From JAIPDZ01 sp034522175 (GTDB taxonomy: Bacteria; Desulfobacterota; DSM-4660; Desulfatiglandales; Desulfatiglandaceae): DNA of 64,000 nucleotides. Under the pieces are notes generated by a model. The model was not told the DNA's origin. It searched no databases and saw nothing but the letters and a program-made list of their open reading frames with translations. The position numbers were made by a program, and so were the translations under genes. Below are positions 28,777 through 39,442 of the stretch, piece after piece; the stretch's first letter is position 1, and every line of letters starts with the position of its first letter. The stretch lies in contig JAXHLQ010000001.1 of NCBI GenBank assembly GCA_034522175.1, positions 2,914,001-2,978,000 of the forward strand, written 5' to 3'.

Positions 28777-30772
28777 ATGAAAAGCGTGAGACGTATCCTT
28801 TGGGTTCTGGTGGGCATAGTGGCGTTCGGTGTCACCGGATGGGCCGCATCCGAGACAGGTCCCCGGACCGTATCTGGTTTTGCCAATGAGACGATTGACG
28901 AGCACATGCTCATCGACCAATACGACGGCCCGGCCACGTGCGTGGCCTGTCACGAGGAGGAGGCCCGGGAGATGTTCGGTTCGGTCCACTACCAGTGGAG
29001 CGGTTCCACCCCCAATGTCCCCGACATCTCGGGTCCTGCAGGCAAAGGGGACCGGGGATTTAACACCTACTGCGGCACGGTGGTCAGCTCTCGCCGCATC
29101 TCCTGCTGGGGCTGTCATGTGGGTAACGGAAAGGCCCCCTCCACCCAGGCGACCGCAGAACAACTCAACAACATTGACTGCATGATGTGCCACCAGCCGT
29201 TGTATGAGCGCAAAGCCAGGGGTCCCTTTGAAACCCTGACCTATACCGGGTTTGACGGGGTGTCCCGATCCTGGGAGCTGCCTGTGGAAGATGCGGAGGG
29301 CAATTTTCAGTTCGAGCCCGACCTGGTCAAGATGGGGATCGATATTCTCACGGCCGCCCGTACTGTGGGCAAGCCCACCCGGGCTGCCTGCCTGCGCTGT
29401 CATGCCTATGCCGCCGGAAGCGACTGCGGCAAGCGCGGCGACCTGTCCGAAGCGTCGGCGGACGCGCCAGCCGATGCCGATGTGCACCTGGCGCCTCTCG
29501 GGGCCGACCTGACCTGTCAAAGTTGCCATCGTTCCGAAGACCACCGGGTCCTCGGACGGGGTCTGGACCTGCGACCCAACGATCGCCCCGAGCGATTGAC
29601 CTGTATGACCATCGGCTGCCACGAGGATCCGCCTCATGACAGCTCCAGGATCAACCGACATACCGCCCGGGTGGCCTGTCAGAGCTGCCACATCCCCGAG
29701 TACGCAACGCTGGCCACCACGGAAATGGCCCGCGTGTGGGAGACGCCCGTCTATTATTCGGGTTTGTTGGGGGGACAGGGCGGATTCAAGCCGGAAGAAA
29801 TCCGGGAGGGAAACGTCCTCCCCACCTATAGGTGGTATAATGGAACCAGCCGGGTCTACGCCTTGGGCCAGGTCGCTCAGGCCGGCACCACGGGAGCCTA
29901 CGAACTGGGCCTCCCCTACGGCGGAGTGGATTCCTTGACCGCCCAGATCCACCCCATGAAAGAACACGTCTCCACATCCGGATTGCACGACGCCACCGGC
30001 CAGCTGATACCCCAATCAACCTTCACCTATTTCGTGACCGGGGACTTCGATCGGGCGGTCCAAGACGGCATGACCTTTGCCGGTTTGTCCGGAGAGTGGC
30101 AGACGGTGGATGTGCACACCTATCAAACCATAAATCACGGGGTGGAACCCTCGGAAAACGCACTTGGCTGCGGGGCCTGCCATACCGATTTCAGTGATGG
30201 AGATCCGGTGTGCATGGACCTCAAAGGCGACCTGGGTTACCAATTAAAGGGCCCGACGGCGCAGATATGCATCCAGTGTCATGAATTTGAATCAGCCGCG
30301 AGAATTCGAAAAAACCCACCATAAGCATGTGACGGACAAGCGCTTGGATTGTTCCTGGTGTCATGGATTCACCCGGCCCGAGCGCGGCCTTGACACACAG
30401 GTCACCCCGGATATCCGGGCCAACGGCGAGGACGGCCCCATCACCGTATCCCGGGATACCGCCGTATCCATTACCGTGGCCTTGGATCCCGGCAGGCTTT
30501 CGGGCACCATGATGGACTGGTGGGTCGCAGCCGACACCCCGACCCCCCGCCCGAGGGATGGGATGAATGGTATGCCTATGTGTACCCTTCAGGTTGGCAG
30601 CCCGGCGTTCATCTGACCGTGCAAACCCCGCTTTTCTCGCTCGGGGCCTTTGAAATCCTCAATATGGCCCTGCCTGAGGGTGACTATGTTTTCTATTTCG
30701 CCCTGGACGAAAACGCCGACGGACAGCCAGAGTTATACCTGGTTCGACACGGTCACGGTACATGTCCAATAA
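28777..30772 (+). CDS. Multiheme cytochrome c, octaheme tetrathionate reductase-like, with C-terminal beta-sandwich domain (three frame breaks)
   Basis: About 664 residues after correcting breaks near 30290, 30530 and 30740. A signal peptide ends around TGWA. Heme sites in order are CVACH, CWGCH, CMMCH, CLRCH, CQSCH, CMTIGCH (a CX3CH variant), CQSCH, CGACH, CIQCH and, after the first break, CSWCH, ten in all. The N-terminal pattern (ACHEEEA...VHYQW, then a Cys-Trp-Gly-Cys-His and an NNIDCMMCH) resembles octaheme tetrathionate reductases, so a periplasmic reductase or electron carrier is likely. After the hemes a ~130-residue module contains DWWVAADTP and GDYVFYFALDENADG and ends WFDTVTVHVQ, a non-heme beta-sandwich common in deltaproteobacterial exported proteins. 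Confidence 0.75.
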
Positions 30773-30922
30773 AGCGGGCGTTCGACAGGAAACCGAAGTG
30801 CGGGATCAAGGCTGGTGTACTTTAGGAAAATGCCTAAAGTACGTTATTTGGTGAACTGACTGAATCTTAACCTGAGAATCCAAATAAATCTCTCCCAAAT
30901 ATCCAGCAAGGAGGAAAAGGGG

Positions 30923-31210
30923 ATGAAATCCGTGAAAATGTCCTGTTTCGCCCCCATTCTTATCGTCTTTATGGTTCTATGCTCGAGCCGGGCATGGGCC
31001 ATACCGTCTTCCCCGGTTCTGAGTACCGTCGTTGCGGGGATGAGGATTTTCGTCTTCTGGAGCACCGGAGATGGCAGCATGCTTTCCAAGGTGGGCGCGG
31101 ACAGAGGCTTTGCGGTGGAGGACATGGGTGTGGTCAATGTCGCCCAGGGGTTACAGATTCAATGCGGCCTGTGTCACGAAAACGAACTCGAAGAAGCGGG
31201 TGGTGATTAG
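30923..31210 (+). CDS. Small secreted protein with single CxxCH
   Basis: 95 residues. A signal peptide (hydrophobic core APILIVFMVLC, likely cleavage after SRAWA) precedes a ~60-residue mature part that ends with CGLCH and an acidic tail. A ribosome site, AAGGAGG, sits before the ATG. One heme could be attached through CGLCH, but the protein stops ten residues later, which is short for a cytochrome domain. It may be truncated by a frame break. The 240 bases that follow show no other gene. It lies between the multiheme cytochrome and the giant surface protein. Confidence 0.55.
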   Translation: MKSVKMSCFAPILIVFMVLCSSRAWAIPSSPVLSTVVAGMRIFVFWSTGDGSMLSKVGADRGFAVEDMGVVNVAQGLQIQCGLCHENELEEAGGD

Positions 31211-31449
31211 CTTGCCGAAGAGATGAACGGATGGTGTTTTTGGGAGAAGCCGGATTTGGGTTGCATCTACTATGTTTTTGACCGCTATTTACCGCATTGG
31301 CCGTATTTACAAAAAGGCTTGTCGAGCGCAAATTGTCATGAAGATCAAGGCGGCTTGGCCCCTCGATTCCCGATACGACGTAAAGTGGACCGATCCACCA
31401 TTAGATAGAAATGAACCGCAACAATAAAAGCAGCACAAGGAGAGTGGTC

Positions 31450-34400
31450 ATGAAGGGGAAACAGGTCAGAATGAGAAGAGGTCGGAGCGTCATAAAAGGC
31501 GCGCTGGTTTTCGGGTGTATGTTATGTCTGGGGTCAATGTTTGGGACGAATGCGGAGGCCTTCACGCTGAATGTCGTGGGATCGGATGGCGCCGATGTAG
31601 GGGCTTTTCGCTGGCTTCTCGAGGAAGATAACACCAATCTGACGGTACCCGGCGCACCTGTGGCCGACAGTGTCAGCAATGATATTCACAACAGCTATGC
31701 GCCGGTGGTAACCCAGGGTACATCCGGAGCCTCATCAACAAGTGTGAATATCCCCGCCTCTTTATCCGGTAAGCGGTTTTATATATCGGTCTTACCTATG
31801 GACGGCTACGGCATGGGGGGAAGCAGTGTTTCCGTCGGGCAGGAGACGGTGAAGGTGGTGGTGGAGCCGCTGTCCTGGCCGACCGCCCAGTTCTCTGTGT
31901 ACGCATTTATGGACCACAATCTGATCAACGACGGACCAGACCCCACTGAGCAGGGATTAGGGGGTGCGGGCGTCACGGTATTCGATGCCGGCGGGCAGGT
32001 CTTTTACGACGCATACGGAAACCTCTTGGGTACCATCTATGAAGAAGGGGCGGACGGTACAATCCTGCTGGATGGGAACGGAGTTCCTGTGGTGAAGAAG
32101 CTGGGAAACGGCGTGGTACGAACGCTCACCCAGTACGATTTTGAAAGGGCTTCAGATCCCAATCATCCGGATTATGACCCCGAAGTCAATCCTTATGGCC
32201 TGCAAGTGGGCGAAGCACTGGTAAAGTACATTGTACCCGGTAAGTATGGTATCCGGGTCATGCCCCCACGGGAAGACGATAACGGCATGACCATGGAATG
32301 GACCCAGACCACCACCATCGAGGGCACACCCACCATAGATGCATGGGTAAAGGCCAACGAGCCCGAGTCCTTTGTCGAGGGATTTGGCGCCGGTTTCTGG
32401 CACGCCGCATTCGGGTTTGTCAAACTGGCACCGGTTAGCTCACCCTATAAGGGCCAGACCCTGGATGTGCTTCCCTGGAACATGACGGCGCCCCAGGGGA
32501 GCGGTTCCATCGAGGGAACGCTCCGCGTCAACCATTTTTCAAGGCCTCCCCATCTTCAGGGATACTTCCCTGGTGAGCCGGTGAAAGAGGGATGGATCGG
32601 CCTGAACGATCCCAATGTTCAGCCCGCTGCCACGCCGGCCGGTCTCTACGTGACCGCGTGTGATCCTAACACCGGGTATTTCAAGATCAACAACGTGCCT
32701 GCCGGGACCTACACACTGGTTCACTGGGATGAGCCCCTGGACATGCTGTTTGGATTTAAGACTGTGGAAGTGAGGGCAAATGAAACGGTAGATCTCGGTG
32801 ATATTCTGGTGTTTCAGTGGTTCGGCCACATCAACGGAAAGGTTTTCTACGATACCAATCAAAACGGTTTTCCCGATGCCGGTGAGGCCGGGATAGCGGA
32901 ACAGGGAATGACGCTCCGGTTCCGTGACGGCACCATCTATCAGGGAACAGCCACCAACCAAATGGGCGAATACAGTTTTCCGGAGGTTTTCCCGTTTTTT
33001 AAATGGTTGGTTCTGGAAGTGGATTTTCTCAGATTCAAGGCCACAGGGATGACTTCGGTCGTGGACTATGGCGGAGTGGTGTTACCGGATGAAGGGTGGG
33101 ACTATCCATCAAGGGATAAACTGTTCCCCCAGCCCCAGAGCGAAGGACACCCGCCCACTGCGACCATCACCAACCCTAACACAGGGAACAACCTGTCCCG
33201 TACAGAGACGGGTGAGGTCTTGACCCAGGCCGTCCATACTTTTTTGGGACAGTACAATGAGGTCAACTGGGGAAAGGTAGATTACACCGGAGTTGAAAAT
33301 GGAGGTATCTCCGGGATCGTTTATTATGCGACCACCCGGGCATCAGATGATCCCAGACTGGATACCGCGGAGCCGTGGGAACCGGGCATCCCCAGGGTGC
33401 AGGTCAACCTTTACAGGGACGCCAACAAAGATGGGGTGATTGACGAGATTCCATCGGATATCGATAGATACCCTTTCCTATTTAAATCCCTCGGTATAGT
33501 CGGACCGGAAGACACAGATTGGAACAACAACGGAGAATATGATGAGGCCGTTCCGGGCATTCAAGTGCCGGATGTGGACAATTATCCCTTTCAGTGGACG
33601 GATGAGGCCTATTCCGGATACACCGGCAAGCCGGGAGTGGAGGATGTGGACCGCCTTACCGTCGGCAAGTTCGATTTGGGCGACGCCCTTCAAGTCACCA
33701 CCACCGACAGCTGGGACGACAATAAACCGAGCGGATGCATCCAAGATCTTCCCGTGGTCCATGGGGTACAAATCGAAGAATGTGCGGATGCTTTTGGCAC
33801 CTGGAACCAGGTGAGGCCCGGGCTCTTCGACGGTGGGTATGCCTTCGGGGATGTGGAATTGGGGACCTATATTGTAGAGGTGGTCCCGCCTCGCAGCACA
33901 ACGGGTCAGGATATGTATGCGGTCGCCAGGTCCCAGGACAAAAATGTGGATTTCGGGGTTGAATGGAACCCCAGCCCAAAGGGGGCTGAAACGAATGATG
34001 ACATTATTTTAAACCCGCCCGTGTGTGTAGGCCCATCCTATGTGGTGCCGGAATTCCTGACCCTCTTTCCCGGTGTCGAGGCCCCTCTCGCGGGAGAGAC
34101 CCTCCCCCACTGCAATATGAAGCAGGTCAACGTCCTGCAGACCCGCAACGCGGCAGCCGACTTCTTCCTCAAAACCGATGTGCCCAAGGCTGCCAGAGTG
34201 GTCGGGTTCGTCAACAACGATTTGGGTGCCGAGTTTAACATGGGCAGTCCCAACTACGGCGAGAAACTCGCCGCACCCTGGATCCCCATCGCTTTTCGGG
34301 ATTGGGCCGGACATGAGTTTCAACGCATTTACAGCGACGAGTACGGCGGGTACAATGCCCTGTTGACGTCCACTTTTACCAATAACGTGGCATCCCCATC

Positions 34401-36741
34401 CGGCATGTCGCCCAATATGATTACCTTGGTGTTGAATGATCCCACCCTGCCGGACGGAACAGAGGATCCATATTACAACCCGCTCTACAGCGTCACCCCA
34501 TGGACCTTTGAGTATTATCCCGGGGCGATTACCTACACGGATACCCCGCTGGTACCACTGGCGGCCTTTGCATCATCCAATCAGGTCATTGACACTGAAC
34601 CGCCTGACCAGACGCCTGTTATGGCATCGGTCACGGGACCTGAATCCCAGGCAGGGCCCCTGCTCTGTACGGCGCGGCCCAACGGCAGCACCATTACCAT
34701 TTCATCGGTGGGCGATAAGCTGGTCCTCAATCCCGACTATAACCCGCAGGTGCCTGGAAGTCCGTTTAAGATCATCAGGCATTACGGTTTCGGTGATGTG
34801 CAAGGTCGGGTGACGCTTGGGGGTGAGCAGATTCCTGTGGATAGCTGGACCAACCAGCAAATTCGGGCAACGGTCCCTGCTTCGGCCTCTACCGGGACCC
34901 TCATGGTGACAAGGGGCGATAACGCAAAAACCACGGAAATCAGGGGTTACCCTCAACATCGTGAATTGCGCTACAACCCAGGTGGTTGCCGTACCCGGAG
35001 ATTATGGTACTATCCAGGCGGCCATCGATGCCCCCTCCACCAGGGCCGGTGCCATTGTCCTGGTGGCCCCCGGTGCATACAATGAAAATGTGATTCTGAA
35101 CAAACCGGTTCGGCTGCAAGGCTCAGGGGCCGGATCGACCATCATCAACGCCAATCCCACACCGTTGGAGCGGCTCCAAGAATGGCACAACCGGATTGAA
35201 CTTGCGCCGCCACAAGGGTTGGGGGCGCTCAACTGGCCACATTCCTCGGGGGAAACCCCTTTACCCAGAATGAAGCACCTGGCATCTTCGTTACCGGGGA
35301 GACGGTGTATCCCGGTGGTACGCTTCTGAACCCTGATCCAGATAATCCTCGATATTTCAATGCCGGGCATCCCTTTACGGTTCGAGGGCAGGCGGCCATT
35401 GACGGATTCAAACTCCTCGGCAGCAAAGCAGGTGGCGGTATTTACGCTTTTACCGGAGCCGTGGGCCTGGAGATCACCAACAACGAGATCACCGGAAACC
35501 AAGGGAACTTCGGTGGGGGTATTGCCATCGGTATGCAGGGTATCGGGTGGACCGGCGTCAATAATGCCGATATCATCATCCGCCACAATAAGGTTCACCG
35601 TAACGGCGGTGTACAAGGCGGCGGCGGTATCACCATCAACGATTATGCGTCCGATTACCGCATCGAAGAAAACCTGATTACAGGAAACTTCTCCCGGTTC
35701 AACGGCGGCGGGATCAATCACGGCGGTGTGTGCCCGGGAGAAAATGTGATTCGGAGAAACAAGATTCTCTATAACGAGAATTTCTTTGGGGCCTTGCTGA
35801 ATCAGGCAGGAGACGGTGGCGGTATCTACATCGGCGGTAATGCAGCCGGTGGCACGGGCACGGGAAACGTGACTGTGGACGGCAACTGGATCCAGGGAAA
35901 TCTGACCGGATCGGGGAGCGGGGGCGGTATCCACGTGTTTGCCGCCAACGGGCAAGACCTGATAGATTACCCCGGACAACCCGATAATTGGTATAAGATC
36001 AGCATTTTCAACAACATCATTGTGAACAATGTGGCCGCCCATAAGGGTGCCGGCATCTACCTGCAGGACGTGATGCGGGGGCATATCGTGCAGAATACCA
36101 TTATGAACAACGACAGCACCGCCACCAGCAGTCTGTCTTTTGAGGCGGGGGCTTCCAATTCAACGCCACAGGCCTCCGGGGTGGTGGCGGCTGTGCATAG
36201 CCAGATCCTTCAGACCATCTTGGAAACATCCGGCCCCACAGAATTGGATTATTCCAATCCGGTCCTGATAAATAACATTATCTGGCACAACCGGTCCTGG
36301 TATAATGACGCCTCCCTGAACAATGGGGCAGGCGGTCTTGCGGCAAATCCCGGGGGGATCTACTGGGATTTGTATGTGCCATCGGATCAGATGATGGTAC
36401 GACTTCTCATCCCAAGCAGTTGTTTTCTCTCCCAGCAAACCGATCCCCATACAGGATACGATTACGGGAGTGACAACTATTATGAGGATCCACTGGTGAT
36501 GGATTCCTATACCAACGTAGGTGGCATCACCACCATCATTGACGAGGGCGGCAACAATATTGCGATCTACTTTAAGCCCTTGATGCCTGCCGAGGGAGAC
36601 TACCACATCCAGGCCGTCTCCCCTGCCAGGGATAATGGACAGAGTGTAGTTCCTTTAGGATTTGATGACCTCAGTCTTGACTTTGACGAGGATGCCAGGG
36701 ACGTGGGGGCCCCTGACATCGGAGCGGATGAATACCGGTAG
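31450..36741 (+). CDS. Giant exported SdrD/TIG/right-handed beta-helix protein (two frame breaks)
   Basis: About 1763 residues. The ATG at 31450 has AAGGAGAG before it, and a signal peptide ends near TNAEA. SdrD_B-type Ca-binding beta domains are visible, for example GHINGKVFYDTNQNGFPDAG and VNLYRDANKDGVIDEIP, several with D-x-N/D-x-D/N-G loops. A TIG/IPT-like domain (VQGRVTLGGEQIPVDSW) lies near residue 1120. The last ~580 residues form a right-handed parallel beta helix (DYGTIQAAIDA, then repeated N-G-G-G-I turns). Frames break near 34944 and 35233; the two shifts cancel. The architecture points to an extracellular or outer-surface scaffold. It stands between heme and copper proteins, so it could anchor them. 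Enzymatic activity is not evident. Confidence 0.75.
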
Positions 36742-36763
36742 GCCTTGGGGCCTCTTGTTCAAT

Positions 36764-36808
36764 ACAGGTGCTGAGGGTGAGAGCACCCTATTAGGGTTGG
36801 ACACCTGT
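36764..36808 (+). other. Nested inverted repeat in intercistronic RNA
   Basis: ACAGGTG (36764-36770) pairs with CACCTGT (36802-36808). Inside it AGGGTG (36774-36779) pairs with CACCCT (36784-36789) across a four-base loop. No T-run follows, so it is not a standard terminator. It may stabilise or separate the mRNAs of the giant protein and the first MCO. Confidence 0.35.
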
Positions 36809-36870
36809 GCTTTGGAGACCAAAACAGAAAAAGGCCTTATGGATTTTAATAAAATCTGAATGGAGGGTAC

Positions 36871-38044
36871 ATGATGAAAAGACGACTCCGATACAAGAGC
36901 GTAATGGTGACGCTGACATTCCTCGGCTTTCTGTGGGCTGTCACGGTCCATGGGGACGTTCGGGTGCAGTGCCCCGGGGATACGGACGGGGACGGGATCT
37001 CTGAAGATCCCAATGTCGTATGCAGGCATATCACCGGCGGGGATGGCTATGCAAAGATGGCCGACGGCCTCGACCTGTACCTATTCGGTTTTGGGGATGC
37101 CGAAGGCGTTTCCCCGGAGAACGTGATTGCCGACCGCACCCTCAAAGCCCAATTGCCTTCCCCCACCATTGTGGTGAAGCAAGGGCAGGAACTCTACCTG
37201 ACCATGACCAATGTGGGCATGGTGGTTCGTCCGGACCTTTTCGACCCCCATTCCGTCCACTGGCATGGGTTTCCCAATGCGGCGCCTATTTTTGACGGTC
37301 TGCCGGAACCTTCTCCCACCCCGAACATGGGCAACAGTCTCACCTATTACTACAACGCCGCAGTCCCCGGCACCTATTTTTACCACTGTCACGTGGAGGC
37401 GGCTGAGCACATGCAGATGGGGATGATCGGCAACCTCTGGGTGACACCCGCCCAGGACGGAACGCTGATGGGAGGGTTTACCAAGTTCGTCTACAATGAC
37501 GGCGATGGGTCCACAGGGTATGACGTGGCATACCCCCTGCTTCTCACAGGCTTTGATTCCTTTTTTCACATTGCCAGCGATACGGTCCAGGCGCTTCCCT
37601 TTGCCGCCATGTTTGACGAGTACCCGATGATCAATGGCAGGGGATACCCGGATACCATAAAACCCTACAATATCGCCAATCAAAATGGTTTCGAGGCCCA
37701 ACAGGTGCCGTCATTGATGACCGCCAGCGAAGGCGATCGAATTCTGCTGCGGGTCTCAAACATCTCCACTACCCACCAATACTCATTTGCCACCACCTTG
37801 GGGGTACCCATGAAAGTAGTGGGGCGGGGTGCTGCCCTGATTGAGGGGACCGGATGGGAAGGATACGTCTATGGCGGTCAACGTGCTTAATGTGGGTGGA
37901 GGCCAAGCCTACGACGTGATTCTCGATACTGCCGGAGTGGCCCCGGGTACCTATTTTCTTTACACCACGGACCTGGCAAATCTGTCCAATGGTGTCGAGG
38001 AGCGCGGTGGCATCATGACCGAGATTGTGATCAATCCCCTATAA
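36871..38044 (+). CDS. Multicopper oxidase homologue 1: N-terminal-domain copper ligands only (one frame break)
   Basis: About 390 residues, with a signal peptide ending near VHG. GGAGG precedes the start. The first cupredoxin domain has VHWHG (His-Trp-His at 37258-37266) and YHCHVEAAEHMQMGM (His-Cys-His at 37384-37392), supplying two HxH pairs and a Cys/His/Met set for a type 1 copper. The second domain lacks the expected ligands: THQYSFA stands where HxxHxH should be, and LYTTDL where H-x-H should be. One extra base near 37838 breaks the frame; the following GPDGKDTSM and VGGGQAYDVILDT continue the same domain. The type 1 arrangement resembles two-domain MCOs. A partner is probably needed to complete the trinuclear copper site. 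Confidence 0.8.
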
Positions 38045-38067
38045 CGACCCTGATGAGGAGAAAAATA

Positions 38068-39422
38068 ATGGATAGGATTAGAAAACAACTATGTATTTGG
38101 ATTGTGGTTTCGATGGGGGTCGTGCTGTTCCTCGGGACCGGTGCTCAAGGCGCCATTGTGGGCGAGCACGGGTCGGTCTTCCACCTCGTGGTCAAACAGG
38201 ATGTGATTGTCACATCGGATGGAGACAGCTTCCTCATGTGGGGGTATGCACTTGCAGAATCGGACTGGGGACCGACGAGCGCCCGGCGCAATATCCCGGA
38301 CCAACTCTTATTGTGACTGAGGATGTGCCCGTCACCGTCACCCTGAGAAATGAACTTCCTGCTAAGGCCGGCCCGGTATCCATTGTTTTTCCGGGTCAAA
38401 AAGTGGATGCCACCGGGGGAAGAAACTTAAACCCACTGGTCAAGGAGGCGCCTCCCCTGGAGAGCGTCGAAACGCTTCCTTTCCCCATAGACACGCTTCA
38501 AAATGTCGCGAGAGTCACGTACACCTTCACCCCAACCGAACCCGGCACATACCTTTATCGGAGTGGAAGTCGGGCTGATCTGCAAGTGGAGATGGGACTG
38601 CTCGGCGCGCTTATTGTCCGACCGGCGAAAATCCCTCCCGGAGGCGACATAATGCGCAATTATGCCTATAATCATGTGGAGAGCGAATACGACAGAGAAT
38701 TCCTCTATCTCATTTCAGAGATGGATCCGCGTATCCACAGACAGGTGGAAAACGGACAATGGAATCAAATCGATTTTACCAGGTATTTTCCCACCAACTG
38801 GTTTATCAACGGCCGAAACTATCCGGACATTCTCGCAGACAACTATGTGCCATGGCTTCCCACGCAACCCTACAACTGCCAGCCAAGGATGCACCCCGGT
38901 GAGAAGGTCCTTCTACGGTTTATCGGTGCGGGGAGGGATATCCATCCCATGCATTTCCATGGAAACGATTTTGAGACCATCGCCGTGGACGGCAGACTTC
39001 TCTCCAGCGCACCGGGTGCCGGGCCGGATCTGGCGTGGAAGGCTACCACCATCAAAAGCATACCAGGACAGACCGCGGACCTCATCTGGACCTGGACCGG
39101 CAAAGAACTGGGCTGGGATATCTACGGCCATTCTCCGGGGGACCCGCTGGAACCGAATGAATACGCCCCCAATCACGGCAAACCTTTTCCAGTGGTTTTG
39201 CCCCAGCGAGATGCGGTGACCTACGGTCCTTTCTACTCCGGGAACCCATTTCTCGGCGGGGAAGGGGAACTTCCCCCCGGCCACGCCGGGTTGAACGCCG
39301 CTGGTGGGTATTTTTACATGTGGCATTCCCATACGGAAAAGGAGTTGACCAGCAATGACATCTGGCCGGGCGGGCTGATTAGCTTCATGATCGTCGAACA
39401 TCCTGACGTTCCCATAGACTAA
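38068..39422 (+). CDS. Multicopper oxidase homologue 2: C-terminal-domain copper ligands only (one frame break)
   Basis: About 451 residues; signal peptide ending near GAQGA. The ATG at 38068 has AGGAG at good spacing and is preferred over 38053. In the N-terminal domain the sites equivalent to HWHG and YHCH read SIVFPG and YRSGS, so all copper ligands there are gone. The C-terminal domain keeps HPMHFHGND (38943-38960) and WHSHTEKEL (His-Ser-His at 39324-39332), with serine in place of the type 1 cysteine. So it offers only trinuclear-type histidines. A missing C near 38283 breaks the frame just before YPGPTLIV. Its gene starts 23 bp after homologue 1 ends, supporting a joint complex. Confidence 0.78.
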
Positions 39423-39442
39423 ATCTTGAGGAGGGTTACAAC

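Noticed and set aside
28729..30015. Long minus-strand open frame (428 codons) opposite the multiheme cytochrome
   Set aside because: The plus strand encodes ten ordered heme motifs and a signal peptide; the antisense frame is a by-product of high GC and has no recognisable domain.
35002..36084. Minus-strand open frame (360 codons) opposite the beta-helix region
   Set aside because: It is antisense to a repeat-rich beta helix and lacks a ribosome site or motifs.
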